Positions 17,101-26,221 of a stretch of DNA of 64,000 nucleotides are shown piece after piece. The position numbers were made by a program, and so were the translations under genes. A model generated the notes under the pieces. That model was not told the DNA's origin. It made no database searches and saw nothing but the letters and a program-made list of their open reading frames with translations. The DNA comes from CAYVHB01 sp964450865 (GTDB taxonomy: Bacteria; Bacillota; Clostridia; Saccharofermentanales; UBA5734): positions 101,796 to 165,795 of the forward strand of contig CAYVHB010000002.1 of NCBI GenBank assembly GCA_964450865.1. The letters run 5' to 3'. Position 1 is the stretch's first letter; the number at the start of each line of letters is the position of its first letter.

Positions 17101-18567
17101 TCAGACGTGGTGGGTCCGTCCGGTCAGCTGATCGGCCAGGGAGCGGATATCCTCGGGACCCAGCACCAGGATAAGATCACCTGGGTTCACTTTTTCATCG
17201 AGGCGTGCCTTGATCTGGGCGAAGCTTTCCGCAAATTCGGCATGGCCACCCAGTTCATTGATGCGGTCAGCCAGCTGGCGGGAGCTGATATCCCCGCGGT
17301 TGACTTCCCGGTCACTGAAGATCTCGGCGAAAATGACCCACTCGCAGTCTTTGAGGGCGCTGACGAAATCATCAAAAAGGATGCGGGTCCGGCTATAGGT
17401 CAGCGGCTGGAAGACAACCCAGGTATGACCGTGCGGAATATGGGCGGCAGCAGCCAGCGTAGCCCGGGCGGCAGCCGGGTGGTGGGCGTAGTCGGCGACG
17501 ACGCGGGCCCCGCGGTAATAGCCAGTCTCGGTGAAGCGGCCTTCGGCGCCCTGGAAAGCATTGAGGACTGAAGCGGCCGCTTCAGGCGTGCTGCCACTGA
17601 GGTGTGCGCTGGCGATGGCGGCCAGGGCGTTGACCACGTTGTGCTGGCCCGGGATCTTCAGGTCCAGGTGGCAGTAAAACTGATCCTGGTGATAGACATC
17701 AAAGCGGGGCAGGCCGTCGGCAAAGCACAGATTGCGATATTGCCATTCCGGGGCCCGACCAGCGGATGCCTGGTCAGTCTCGCCACCAAACCAGATCAGC
17801 TCGGGCATCTTGTCTCCTGATGCCGTCCGTCGACTGGCCAGGCGGGTGACCATGGCCTTGACATTGGCATCAAATGCCGGGATAACCAGGCGGCCACCTG
17901 CCGGCAGCTGGTCGGCAAAAGTGGCAAAAACATCAATGACAGCATCAAGATCGGCAAAACAGTCGACATGGTCAAAGTCGATATTGAGAATAGCCGCAGT
18001 GGTGGAATAGAACTGCAGGAAGCTGTTCTGGTATTCGCAGGCCTCCGAGACCATCAGATGGCCGGGCTGGCCCAGGCGGACGGTCGTCCTGAACTGGGCC
18101 AGTTCAGCCCCCAGATGAACGGTCGGATCCTGGCCGGCTTCGATCAGCAGCAGGGCACACATGGCCGTTGTCGTTGTCTTGCCGTGGGTGCCGGCGATAT
18201 TGATGACCTGGGCAAAGGTCCGGTTGAGCCAGCCGAGGAAAGCTGCCCGGTCAATCGTCTGGATCCCCTGGGCTTTTGCTGCCAGCAATTCCACGTTATC
18301 AGCCGGGATGGCTGCAGTATGGACAACCAGGTCCGGTGCAAAGGCAGCGATCTGTTCAGCCTGATGACCGGCATGAACCAGGATCCCGCGACTGGCCAGA
18401 TACTCGGTGCGGGGCGAGAGATGACGATCTGAACCACCGACAATAAACCCCGCGGCCTGGGCAATTTCAGCCAGGCCGCTCATGCTGATGCCGCCAATGC
18501 CAATAAAATAAATCCGCGCGCCTTTTTGCAGCCTGACTGACTGGCTTTGTTCTACAAATTGAGTCAT
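17101..18567 (-). CDS. murC: UDP-N-acetylmuramate--L-alanine ligase
   Basis: MurC adds the first amino acid of the peptidoglycan stem peptide. The 488 residues show the N-terminal Rossmann motif GIGGISMSGLAEIA near 23-36, the ATP loop GTHGKTTTTAM near 126-136, and the C-terminal ligase signatures VADYAHHPAAARATLAAA and FQPLTYSRTRIL. I chose the ATG at 18567. A TTG two codons upstream (18573) is closer to the GGAG and is an alternative. The gene is alone on the reverse strand, converging with ftsH and divergent from spoVG. No other mur or division gene is adjacent, unlike the usual dcw cluster. Confidence 0.96.
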   Translation of the reverse strand: MTQFVEQSQSVRLQKGARIYFIGIGGISMSGLAEIAQAAGFIVGGSDRHLSPRTEYLASRGILVHAGHQAEQIAAFAPDLVVHTAAIPADNVELLAAKAQGIQTIDRAAFLGWLNRTFAQVINIAGTHGKTTTTAMCALLLIEAGQDPTVHLGAELAQFRTTVRLGQPGHLMVSEACEYQNSFLQFYSTTAAILNIDFDHVDCFADLDAVIDVFATFADQLPAGGRLVIPAFDANVKAMVTRLASRRTASGDKMPELIWFGGETDQASAGRAPEWQYRNLCFADGLPRFDVYHQDQFYCHLDLKIPGQHNVVNALAAIASAHLSGSTPEAAASVLNAFQGAEGRFTETGYYRGARVVADYAHHPAAARATLAAAAHIPHGHTWVVFQPLTYSRTRILFDDFVSALKDCEWVIFAEIFSDREVNRGDISSRQLADRINELGGHAEFAESFAQIKARLDEKVNPGDLILVLGPEDIRSLADQLTGRTHHV

Positions 18568-18808
18568 GGACAATTCACTCCTTTATTTACTCGAATATCC
18601 TACCATAGAACTGCCTTGTTTACCAGCAGACAGCCCATTGTTCATGGTCGCGCAATCACTCCCGTTCATGTCACGATCATGTTCACCTTGCGCTGGCTAT
18701 CAACAATCATTGCTCAGGACCGCGCAATCACCCCCGGCAACGGTACCTCGAACCGGATCAGAATCATGGGGGGCCCGGCCACGCAGGTGGCGCAGTGAGC
18801 GGCGGGGC

Positions 18809-18862
18809 GGCATTGATCAGGCTGATTGTGCGGGGGGCGGGGGCATTGATCAGGCTGATTGT
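18809..18862. repeat. 21-base direct repeat upstream of spoVG
   Basis: GGCATTGATCAGGCTGATTGT occurs at 18809-18829 and again at 18842-18862, separated by a G-rich 12-base spacer. The second copy abuts the -35 box of spoVG. The 395-base gap between murC and spoVG also contains a looser repeat of GCGCAATCAC (18653, 18722) and no gene. Confidence 0.85.
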
Positions 18863-18888
18863 CGATTGTATCGTGTTGATGTTATAAT
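18859..18888 (+). promoter_or_regulatory. Promoter of spoVG
   Basis: TTGTCG at 18859-18864 and TATAAT at 18883-18888 with an 18-base spacer; a TG one base upstream of the -10 makes it an extended -10 as well. It lies 75 bases before the start codon. Confidence 0.7.
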
Positions 18889-18962
18889 AAATTGAGCGAA
18901 CTGATCCTTAGTCCCCATTGCTACAATATCGAATCGGTTGCATAGAGAATGGAGGAATCTAC

Positions 18963-19265
18963 ATGGAAATCACGAGCATCACCATTCGTAAAATGGGCAG
19001 TGAAGGCAAGATGAAGGCCATCGTTTCGGTGACCTTTAACAATTCTTTTGTTGTTCATGACATCAAGGTTATCGAAGGGACGAACGGTTACTTCATAGCC
19101 ATGCCAAGCCGCAAGACCCAGGATGGGGAATTCAAGGATATTGTTCATCCGATCAATTCCGGATTCCGGGAGAAGCTGTCGACTGAAGTACTGAAGAAAT
19201 ATCGTGAAGCGCTGGAAAGTGCCGAAGCCAGTCAGCAGACTGAGCGGGCTGAAGCGCTCGACTGA
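18963..19265 (+). CDS. spoVG: Septation/regulatory protein SpoVG
   Basis: SpoVG is a small RNA- and DNA-binding regulator that affects septation, sporulation and virulence genes in Firmicutes. The 100-residue protein begins [11 protein letters not shown] and has [34 protein letters not shown] and [16 protein letters not shown], all diagnostic. The ATG at 18963 behind GGAGG is preferred over an in-frame codon further upstream. It is a monocistronic gene with its own promoter and terminator. SpoVG occurs in non-spore-formers too, so it does not by itself prove sporulation. Confidence 0.96.
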   Translation: MEITSITIRKMGSEGKMKAIVSVTFNNSFVVHDIKVIEGTNGYFIAMPSRKTQDGEFKDIVHPINSGFREKLSTEVLKKYREALESAEASQQTERAEALD

Positions 19266-19350
19266 GTGTCTCATCATCGGGCTGGCCATTGGCCGGCCGC
19301 AAGCCGGATCGGGCTTGTTCTGATCGGATCAGGCCGAAATGGCAGGTAGT

Positions 19351-19385
19351 GGCTTGTCCGGGTTTCCCGGGCAAGCCATGTTTTT
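19351..19385 (+). terminator. Terminator after spoVG
   Basis: GGCTTGTCCGGG pairs with CCCGGGCAAGCC (one G-U pair) around a tight loop, followed by ATG and five T residues. Confidence 0.85.
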
Positions 19386-19471
19386 GCTGATGGCCGCGAG
19401 CTGCTTGGCATTCCTGTCCGGAATGGCAGGCGTGACGGATTGACCGGCCTGCTGCAGGATGCAGCAGTATT

Positions 19472-19500
19472 TTGCCATATTATACTTTGCCATCTATAGA
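19472..19500 (+). promoter_or_regulatory. Promoter of glpK
   Basis: TTGCCA at 19472-19477 and TATAGA at 19495-19500 with a 17-base spacer, 38 bases before the start. A second -10-like TATACT overlaps at 19481. Confidence 0.6.
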
Positions 19501-19538
19501 ATGAGTATGCTTTTCATTACGGAAAGGGGATTTTCATC

Positions 19539-21044
19539 ATGGCGCAGGCACCTTATTTGTTAACCCTTGATCAGGGCACCACCAGCTGCCGGGCCCTGGC
19601 TTTTGACAGTCAGGGCCAGCAGGTGGCCAGTGCCCAGTTGCCGATCCGCCAGTTTTATCCGCAACCGGGCTGGGTTGAAGAAGACGCCGAGGAAATCCTG
19701 GCGGTTCAGATCGCTGTCCTGCGGGCCGTCTTTGACCAGCTGGCCGTCCCGCCGTCGGCGATTGCCGGTATCGGGATCACCAATCAGCGGGAGACGGTCG
19801 TGCTCTGGGACAAGGAAACCGGCCGGCCGGTTCATCCGGCAATCGTCTGGCAATGCCGGCGCACCGCCGAACTGTGTGAGCAGCTTCGCCGGGATGGATT
19901 GAACGACTGGATCCATGAGCGGACCGGACTGGTGCTCGACGCTTATTTTTCAGCAAGCAAATGGCACTGGATTTTCAACCGGTATCCGGAACTCAAGCAG
20001 CGGGCCCAACGCCACGAATTGCTGGCCGGTACGATCGATACCTGGCTGATCTGGCATCTGAGTGGACGCCAGGCCCATGTAACGGATGTCAGCAACGCGT
20101 CGCGCACCATGCTGGTGAATCTGCGCACCGGTCAATGGGATCCGGAATTGCTGGCTCTCTTCGATCTGCCGCTGGCGATGCTGCCGCGGATTGTACCGTC
20201 TTCCGGTTGTTATGCCACTCTTGACCCGGCTATCCTGCCCGGTCAGCTGCCGCTGGCTGGCCTGGCCGGTGACCAGCAGGCTGCACTGTTTGGCCAGGCT
20301 TGCTTTCAGCCCGGCCTGGTCAAGAACACATACGGCACAGGCTGCTTTATCCTGATGCAAACGGGACGCCAGCCGGTTATATCACAGCGGGGCTTGCTGA
20401 CGACCGTAGCCTGGGACCTGGGCCAGGGTCCGGTCTACGCCCTGGAGGGCAGTGTTTTCAATGCCGGTTCGGCGATTCAATGGCTGCGTGATGGCCTGGG
20501 CCTGATCCGCACGGCTGCGGAATGTGATGAGCTGGCGGCAACGGTTGCCGATACAGCCGGGGTTCACCTGGTTCCGGCTTTTACCGGCCTGGGTGCTCCG
20601 CACTGGGACATGCAGGCGCGCGGCATGCTGACTGGCCTGACACGGGGGACAACCCGGGCCCATATCGCGCGGGCGGTTCTCGAGGCCATTGCCTTCCAGA
20701 GCCAGGATGTACTCGACTGCATGGTGGCCGATGCCGGCTGCGCCATTCCGGCGTTGCGTGTCGACGGTGGGGCGTGTGTCAGTGACATCCTGATGCAGTT
20801 CCAGGCTGATATCAGCAATCTGCCGGTCGACCGGCCCCAGGTGACTGAAACAACGGCTTTCGGTGCGGCGGCCCTTGCCGGTTATGGGCTTGGTGTCTGG
20901 CCTGACCTGACCACGGTTGCCAGCCAGCGGCGCAGTGAACATCTGTTTATCCCGACCATGACGGCAATCGACAGGCAGCGGCAGCGCGCGGCCTGGCAAC
21001 TGGCGGTAACGGCTGCCAGGCAATATGGCCGGGGTGGACTGTGA
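19539..21044 (+). CDS. glpK: Glycerol kinase
   Basis: GlpK phosphorylates glycerol to sn-glycerol 3-phosphate. The 501-residue FGGY-family protein begins with LTLDQGTTSCRALAFD (phosphate loop), and has ITNQRETVVLWDK, GRPVHPAIVWQCRRTA, GTIDTWLIWHLSG, VTDVSNASRTMLVNL, YGTGCFILM and FTGLGAPHWD. These identify glycerol kinase within FGGY rather than a sugar kinase. GGAAAGGGG precedes the ATG. No glycerol facilitator or dehydrogenase gene is adjacent. Its stop overlaps the GTG start of a large membrane protein (GTGA), an unusual partner. Confidence 0.96.
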   Translation: MAQAPYLLTLDQGTTSCRALAFDSQGQQVASAQLPIRQFYPQPGWVEEDAEEILAVQIAVLRAVFDQLAVPPSAIAGIGITNQRETVVLWDKETGRPVHPAIVWQCRRTAELCEQLRRDGLNDWIHERTGLVLDAYFSASKWHWIFNRYPELKQRAQRHELLAGTIDTWLIWHLSGRQAHVTDVSNASRTMLVNLRTGQWDPELLALFDLPLAMLPRIVPSSGCYATLDPAILPGQLPLAGLAGDQQAALFGQACFQPGLVKNTYGTGCFILMQTGRQPVISQRGLLTTVAWDLGQGPVYALEGSVFNAGSAIQWLRDGLGLIRTAAECDELAATVADTAGVHLVPAFTGLGAPHWDMQARGMLTGLTRGTTRAHIARAVLEAIAFQSQDVLDCMVADAGCAIPALRVDGGACVSDILMQFQADISNLPVDRPQVTETTAFGAAALAGYGLGVWPDLTTVASQRRSEHLFIPTMTAIDRQRQRAAWQLAVTAARQYGRGGL

Positions 21045-23476
21045 AACACGTCAGCCAGCCGGTTCACCCGGCTGACAAGGGCAGCCAGCCGGGCATCAGG
21101 GATAACCCGGTTCCGGGCAACCAGCCGGACCTGCCTGGCCAGCCAGTTTATGGCAGCCGGTCGGTCCGCGCTCGCTTCAGCCGGGGACTGCTCATGGCGC
21201 TGGTCCTGATTTTGCTGCTGACAGCCGGCGGGGGCCTGTTCTGGCTGAGCAGCTCCGGACTCAAGACGCCAGCCCCCGCCAGTATACCCGCCGCGGCGAC
21301 TGGTGGCGTTCTGCTCGTTCTGCCGGCAGCATCTGAATACCCGCCGGTACCGGCTCTATGGTTGCAGCATGCGCTGCCGGCAGCCGGCTGGACCGTTCGT
21401 ACGCTGAACCTGGCTGGCACAGTCAGTGAAAAAGAACAGAAGCAGCGTCTGTCTGACGGTTTGGCCGCCCTGGCTGCCGAGACCGGTTTGCCGTTCAATC
21501 GGTTGTGGCTGGTTGCTGTCAATCAGGCGGCCGGATCCCTGTTGCGCACGGGTCGTCAGCTGGATATGGCCGGGCTGCTGCTGCTCCATGCTCCGGGTTA
21601 CACCAGAGGCGAAAATTCACTGCGCCAGGCGGCGCGGCTCTGGCCGGCTGACCGGCCGGTCGCTCTGCTGACCTGGTACAACGAGACTACCAGCCGCCCG
21701 GATCCGAGCCAGGCCGCCGGAGCCGCCGGCACCGGACTCGCTGATGTCTCCCTGGGACGGCGAGCCTGGAACTGGGACCTGTCGGCACCTCGCGGCATAT
21801 TTGCACCGGCTGAATCAGGTGTGACTGAGCGGGCTGTCCCGGACTCGACCGAGCCGGCTGCATCAGGTATGACCGGGCGGGTTGCCCCCGAGTCGTCCAG
21901 TTCATTGTTTCTTACTCTTTATGAGTATCTATCCGGCGAAGACCCGCGCCTGTTCGCGCCAGCTCACCAGATGGGTGGAATGAATACCTCGAGCTGGCTA
22001 TCTGCTGACGGGCGTGTTCTCCTGCTCATCGAGCCAGCCACCTGGCCATCCGTCCTCACAACGTTTTCTCCGGGCCTGGCTGACACCCTTGGCACGGTCC
22101 TTGTCGGCTGGGCGCTGTCCGGATCAACTGACACCGCGGGCGGGACGGCTGAAACCACAGGCGGGATGCTCATCCCGGTCGTGCGTCAGGCCTGGCGTAT
22201 ATGGCTGAGCCAGCATTGGCTGATCGCCTGGCTCGCCCTGGGCGCGCTCCTGATGGTACCGCTGCTCATCAATCTGCTGCCGGGACAGCCATGGAGCAAG
22301 ATGCCAGGGCAGACACCGGGGCAGATGCCAGTCCGGACACTTGCAGATCCGTCAGCAACAGCCGGGATGCAGCCTGTTTATCCCCAGTCTCTGCAATCAG
22401 CTGATTCACCGCCTGGCCGAAAATCAAGGATCATGACTGCCAGGGATTGGCTGTTGTGGTTGCCCGCAGCCCTGCTGGCCGGTGGCCTGACCGGATTACT
22501 GACCCTGACTGGCCTGCTTCCTGCATCGGCCTATCTGCCGCCCCTGCGCTTTTTCTGGCTGGCTATCTGGGGCTGCTATGGCTGGCTGCGACTGGCTGCT
22601 TTCTGGTGGCCGAAATGGCAACACGCGTCCCCGAATGGCCTGTCCGGCCGGGTAAAGCTTAACATAAGCGCCAATAGTCGGAAGGCTATAGATAAAAAGG
22701 ATCAATCAACGGATAAGCACAATGAACAATTGGACGCAATATCGGATGAAATATCGGACGGAAAACCGGATGAAATGAAAAACGGGGAATCCGGCGATCA
22801 TAACAGCGAAAAAACCGGCCAAAAGCATCGTACTCCCGCACAAGTGTTATTGCCAGCACGACGGATCTGGCAGTTGCTGCTGGCCCTGGATCTGCTTTTG
22901 CTGATCTTGTGGTGTTACCTGATCTGGCCACCTGAAAATTGGCTCAGCCTGGTCTGGCCATGGCCGGTCGCGACCTGGCTGCTGTTACTGCTTCATGGAT
23001 CATGGTTTTTCATTCTGGCCGATTTCGCACCGTTGGTCAGACCATCCGCTCAGCCGTCAGGACAGGAGGCATCCCGGCTGGCTGAACATTCAAGTGTCCC
23101 GGCGTCGCCGGTTTCTGCCCGCCAGGATCAGGCAGCTCGTCCGGACCGATCCACGCGCGGTCTGGTGTCGGGTGGTGTTCTGCCAGCGTCCGGCCAGGCC
23201 CGCTGGCCAGCCCGGCCAGGCCGGCCAGGCCAGCCCGGATCGTTCGGGGCGGCGTTGCTGAATGGACTGGTCCGTCTGTTGCCTTTCTGGTTGTTGGGTA
23301 TCATGGTCATGATCTGGTCCGGACCGGCCACCGGCTTGAGCCTGGCTATGGCTGGCCTTTGGCTGATCTGGCTCATGACTTTAGCCCGCAGTATCTGCCG
23401 GCTGGGCTGGCCCTTCTGGACAGGGGTTGTCCTGATGGGTCTGCTGGCCAACGGTGGCTTGCTGATCCTGTTTTGA
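21041..23476 (+). CDS. Large membrane protein of unknown function, degenerate hydrolase-like domain
   Basis: I do not recognise this 811-residue protein. One helix at about 49-70 is followed by an exported or cytosolic domain (about 88-215) with alternating strands and helices: GGVLLVLPAAS, a helix, GWTVRTLNLAG, LWLVAVNQAAG, MAGLLLLHAPG and PVALLTWYNE. This resembles an alpha/beta-hydrolase (DUF3530-like) layout, but the nucleophile elbow reads AVNQAAG with no Ser, so it would be inactive. A Ser/Thr/Pro-rich stretch follows with a repeated STEPAASGMTGR/VTERAVPDS pattern. At least seven more hydrophobic segments come after residue 385, separated by a charged linker at about 545-605. The C-terminus ends in a hydrophobic LLANGGLLILF. 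The GTG start overlaps the glpK stop. Codon usage and composition match its neighbours. Confidence 0.7.
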   Translation: MKHVSQPVHPADKGSQPGIRDNPVPGNQPDLPGQPVYGSRSVRARFSRGLLMALVLILLLTAGGGLFWLSSSGLKTPAPASIPAAATGGVLLVLPAASEYPPVPALWLQHALPAAGWTVRTLNLAGTVSEKEQKQRLSDGLAALAAETGLPFNRLWLVAVNQAAGSLLRTGRQLDMAGLLLLHAPGYTRGENSLRQAARLWPADRPVALLTWYNETTSRPDPSQAAGAAGTGLADVSLGRRAWNWDLSAPRGIFAPAESGVTERAVPDSTEPAASGMTGRVAPESSSSLFLTLYEYLSGEDPRLFAPAHQMGGMNTSSWLSADGRVLLLIEPATWPSVLTTFSPGLADTLGTVLVGWALSGSTDTAGGTAETTGGMLIPVVRQAWRIWLSQHWLIAWLALGALLMVPLLINLLPGQPWSKMPGQTPGQMPVRTLADPSATAGMQPVYPQSLQSADSPPGRKSRIMTARDWLLWLPAALLAGGLTGLLTLTGLLPASAYLPPLRFFWLAIWGCYGWLRLAAFWWPKWQHASPNGLSGRVKLNISANSRKAIDKKDQSTDKHNEQLDAISDEISDGKPDEMKNGESGDHNSEKTGQKHRTPAQVLLPARRIWQLLLALDLLLLILWCYLIWPPENWLSLVWPWPVATWLLLLLHGSWFFILADFAPLVRPSAQPSGQEASRLAEHSSVPASPVSARQDQAARPDRSTRGLVSGGVLPASGQARWPARPGRPGQPGSFGAALLNGLVRLLPFWLLGIMVMIWSGPATGLSLAMAGLWLIWLMTLARSICRLGWPFWTGVVLMGLLANGGLLILF

Positions 23477-23572
23477 GGCAGGGCTGCCGGCCATTGTCGG
23501 CATGAAGATCCTGACCTGATGAGACTGCTGGCCAACGGCGGCTTAAGAAATCTGTCCTGAAGCGGGTTTTCC

Positions 23573-23601
23573 TTGACACACTGTAAAGCCGATGGTAAGA
23601 T
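23573..23601 (+). promoter_or_regulatory. SigA promoter of rplU-prp-rpmA
   Basis: A perfect TTGACA at 23573-23578 and TAAGAT at 23596-23601 with a 17-base spacer. The transcript leader before rplU would be about 80 bases. An L21 leader element is possible there but I cannot confirm its fold. Confidence 0.88.
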
Positions 23602-23686
23602 ACTTCGGTGACCGCTTTGTCCGGGCTTTAAATTGCCGTGCTGGCATGCCTGGACCAGCGAGACTGATTACAGGAGGAACACGAGA

Positions 23687-23998
23687 ATGTATGCAGTAAT
23701 TGCCACCGGTGGCAAGCAGTACCGCGTCAGCGTCGGCGACGAGATCTTTGTAGAGAAGCTCGACGGCGAGGCCGGAGCTGCGATCCGCTTTGATGAAGTG
23801 CTGGCCGTATCAGATGACCAGGGACTGACCCTTGGCACACCGATCGTTGATGGGGCCGTTGTTGAAGCCGAGATCGTCAAGCAGGGCAAACAGAAGAAAG
23901 TCATCGTCTTCAAATACAAGGCCAAAAAGGGCTTCCGCCGCAAGAATGGCCACAGACAGCCTTATACCCGCGTCCGTATCAACAAGATCACCGCCTGA
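23687..23998 (+). CDS. rplU: 50S ribosomal protein L21
   Basis: L21 binds 23S rRNA in the large subunit. The 103 residues include [65 protein letters not shown], the standard L21 signature. AGGAGG is at 23672-23677 and the ATG at 23687. It heads the rplU-prp-rpmA operon with obgE beyond, the classic Firmicute order. Confidence 0.97.
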   Translation: MYAVIATGGKQYRVSVGDEIFVEKLDGEAGAAIRFDEVLAVSDDQGLTLGTPIVDGAVVEAEIVKQGKQKKVIVFKYKAKKGFRRKNGHRQPYTRVRINKITA

Positions 23999-24037
23999 GC
24001 CGTCATTCGTGACAGCCAGGCCGGATGGGACATGGAC

Positions 24038-24382
24038 ATGATCACAGTTACTTTGTACCGCACGCCAGCCGGGCTGATCCGGCGGTTTACAGCGACAGGC
24101 CATTCCGGATATGCAGCCCGGGGGGCCGATATCATCTGCGCGGCTGTGTCAGCCATTGCCCAGACGGTTATCGGCTCACTCCAGGATCTGGCTGCCATCG
24201 ACCCGGCTTACACCCTCGCTGACGGATACATTGAATGCCTGATACCTGACCCGGCCGGCTTGTCGGCGGGGCAGTGTCAGACAGCCCGGATCCTGATGGA
24301 CAGCCTGGCTATTGGCTGCCTGCAGATCCAGAATACCTACGGTCATCGTTATGTCAAGGTTAAAGAATCCACATTCACTTAA
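24038..24382 (+). CDS. prp: Ribosomal-processing cysteine protease Prp
   Basis: Prp removes the N-terminal extension of L27, a step essential for ribosome maturation in Firmicutes. Starting at the second ATG (24038) gives a 114-residue protein with His22, Asp31 and Cys34 in [18 protein letters not shown]. These are the same positions as the catalytic residues of the Staphylococcus aureus enzyme, which is why I prefer this start to the ATG at 24032. The gene lies between rplU and rpmA, directly upstream of its substrate. The ribosome binding site is poor (GGATGGGAC), which may keep levels low. Confidence 0.93.
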   Translation: MITVTLYRTPAGLIRRFTATGHSGYAARGADIICAAVSAIAQTVIGSLQDLAAIDPAYTLADGYIECLIPDPAGLSAGQCQTARILMDSLAIGCLQIQNTYGHRYVKVKESTFT

Positions 24383-24399
24383 GAAGGAGGTGCATTTGC

Positions 24400-24681
24400 A
24401 TGATTCTCGTTAATCTGCAGCTTCTGGCTCATAAAAAAGGCGTCGGCAGCACGCGTAACGGCCGCGATTCACAATCGAAGCGGCTCGGTACCAAGAAAGG
24501 CGACGGGCAGGCCGCATTGGCCGGCAATATCCTGGTTCGCCAGCGTGGAACCAGGATCCATCCCGGCCGTAATGTCGGTATCGGTTCTGACGACACCCTG
24601 TACGCCCTGATCGATGGCAAGGTGAAGTTTGAGCGTCTCGGCAAGGACAAGAAGCGGGTCAGCGTATATCCCGCCGAATAA
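24400..24681 (+). CDS. rpmA: 50S ribosomal protein L27 precursor
   Basis: L27 reaches towards the peptidyl-transferase centre through its N-terminus. The 93-residue product begins [24 protein letters not shown]. The first ten residues are an extension of the Firmicute type, with a Prp recognition sequence LQLLA before HKKG where the common form is LQFFA. Cleavage after that alanine would expose the mature end. Other hallmarks are [30 protein letters not shown] and [24 protein letters not shown] precedes the ATG. Confidence 0.97.
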   Translation: MILVNLQLLAHKKGVGSTRNGRDSQSKRLGTKKGDGQAALAGNILVRQRGTRIHPGRNVGIGSDDTLYALIDGKVKFERLGKDKKRVSVYPAE

Positions 24682-24701
24682 TTCCCTTGCGGCTGACAGA
24701 T

Positions 24702-24732
24702 CCATATTCGGGCCCTCCAGGACGCGAATATG
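24702..24732. other. Hairpin between rpmA and obgE
   Basis: CCATATTCG (24702-24710) pairs with CGAATATGG (24724-24732) across a 13-base loop. There is no T tract, so it is not a standard terminator; it could set mRNA stability or processing between the ribosomal genes and obgE. Confidence 0.6.
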
Positions 24733-24889
24733 GCACAATGCGACAAGAAGGGTCCGGCCCGTACTCGTGGCAGGATCCTTTTTTGCACATTCAGGACGCT
24801 GTTCATGATGGTCAGTACCTGGTTCGCCCATTCAGGATGCTGCCCGGTCACCGCTTGATTAGTCATCTTATTTTCCAGGAGGAATGGTC

Positions 24890-26158
24890 ATGTTCATTGA
24901 CAGTGCCAGAATCTATGTCCGGGCCGGTAATGGCGGCAATGGCATGGTCTCATTTCACACCGCCAAGTACGTACCCAATGGCGGTCCGGATGGCGGTGAC
25001 GGCGGCCGCGGCGGCAGCGTGATTTTCTTCGCCGACGACAATAAAAGCACCCTGCAGGATTTCCGCTTCAAGCGTAAATATGTCGCTGATGACGGGGAGA
25101 AGGGCGGCCGGCGCAAAATGTATGGCCACGGTGGTGCTGACCTGCGCCTGCCGGTGCCAGTGGGCACCCTGATCAAGGATGCTGATACCGGCCGGACTCT
25201 TGCCGACCTCACGGAGGCCGGGCAGTCGGTGGTGATTGCCCATGGCGGACGTGGCGGAAAAGGCAATATTCACTTCGCTAACAGCGTACGCCAGGCCCCC
25301 AATTTTGCCCGCGCCGGCGAGCCGGGTGAGGAGTTTAACCTGCAGATTGAACTGAAGCTGCTGGCTGATGTCGGCCTGGTCGGTTTCCCCAATGTCGGCA
25401 AGTCAACCCTGCTTTCGGTGATTTCCGCGGCCCGGCCGAAGATTGCCGACTATGCCTTTACGACGCTCGAGCCTGTTCTGGGCCTGGTCAGTGTCGATGA
25501 CAGCAGTTTTGTTGTCGCGGACATTCCCGGCCTGATTGAAGGCGCCCACACCGGCCTGGGCCTGGGCCTGGATTTCCTCAAGCACATCGAGCGCACCCGC
25601 CTGCTGATCCACGTTCTTGACGCTTCCGGCAGTGAGGGTCGCGATCCCCTGCATGACTTTGCGGTGATCAACGAGGAACTCGAGTCCTACCACAGCGGCC
25701 TGGCCAGCCGGCCGCAGGTGGTCGCGCTGAACAAGATTGACATGACTGACGAGACCAGGCTGGCCGCCCTGACCGCTGAACTGGAGCAGCGCGGCTATCG
25801 GGTTTTCCCGATGTGTGCCGCGATTAACGAAGGCGTCACACCCTTGCTGCAATACGTGGCGGCCCTGTTGCCCACGTTGCCCAAGACCGTGCTGACTGAT
25901 CCAATCACTGAACAAGCCTTGTTTAAATTTGAGCCGGAGACACTGTTTACCATCCGCAAGGACAACGACGTCTACCGGGTGGAGGGCAGCTGGATCGAGA
26001 ACCTGGTCAATTCCACCAATTTCGATGACAGTGAATCCCTGCAGTATTTCCAGCGCCTGATCCGTAAAAAAGGCGTGATCAGTGCCCTGGAGAAAGCCGG
26101 TGTCAAAGAAGGTGACCTGGTCAGCCTGCATGACCTCGAGTTTGAATTCATCGCCTGA
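24890..26158 (+). CDS. obgE: GTPase ObgE/CgtA
   Basis: Obg is an essential GTPase acting in 50S assembly and stress control. The 422 residues show the glycine-rich Obg fold (RAGNGGNGMVSF, GGPDGGDGGRGGSV, GHGGADLRLPVPVGT), the G domain with GFPNVGKSTLL, FTTLEPVLG, DIPGLIEGAHTGLGLG and NKIDM, and a C-terminal OCT domain (FRIRKDNDVYRVEG-like, then a WIENLVNSTNF-DDSESLQYFQRLIRKKG stretch). The ATG at 24890 lies 7 bases after AGGAGG; the one at 24884 would be only one base away, so it is unlikely. Confidence 0.97.
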   Translation: MFIDSARIYVRAGNGGNGMVSFHTAKYVPNGGPDGGDGGRGGSVIFFADDNKSTLQDFRFKRKYVADDGEKGGRRKMYGHGGADLRLPVPVGTLIKDADTGRTLADLTEAGQSVVIAHGGRGGKGNIHFANSVRQAPNFARAGEPGEEFNLQIELKLLADVGLVGFPNVGKSTLLSVISAARPKIADYAFTTLEPVLGLVSVDDSSFVVADIPGLIEGAHTGLGLGLDFLKHIERTRLLIHVLDASGSEGRDPLHDFAVINEELESYHSGLASRPQVVALNKIDMTDETRLAALTAELEQRGYRVFPMCAAINEGVTPLLQYVAALLPTLPKTVLTDPITEQALFKFEPETLFTIRKDNDVYRVEGSWIENLVNSTNFDDSESLQYFQRLIRKKGVISALEKAGVKEGDLVSLHDLEFEFIA

Positions 26159-26221
26159 TCGCAGCCACTGGCTGTACCCCAAAGGTCAGCTGCGTGTTTT
26201 ATTATCAATATGGGAGTCATT

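Noticed and set aside
23601..23686. L21 autoregulatory leader
   Set aside because: The leader is of suitable length, but I could not fold a convincing consensus by eye, so it is noted only in the promoter entry.
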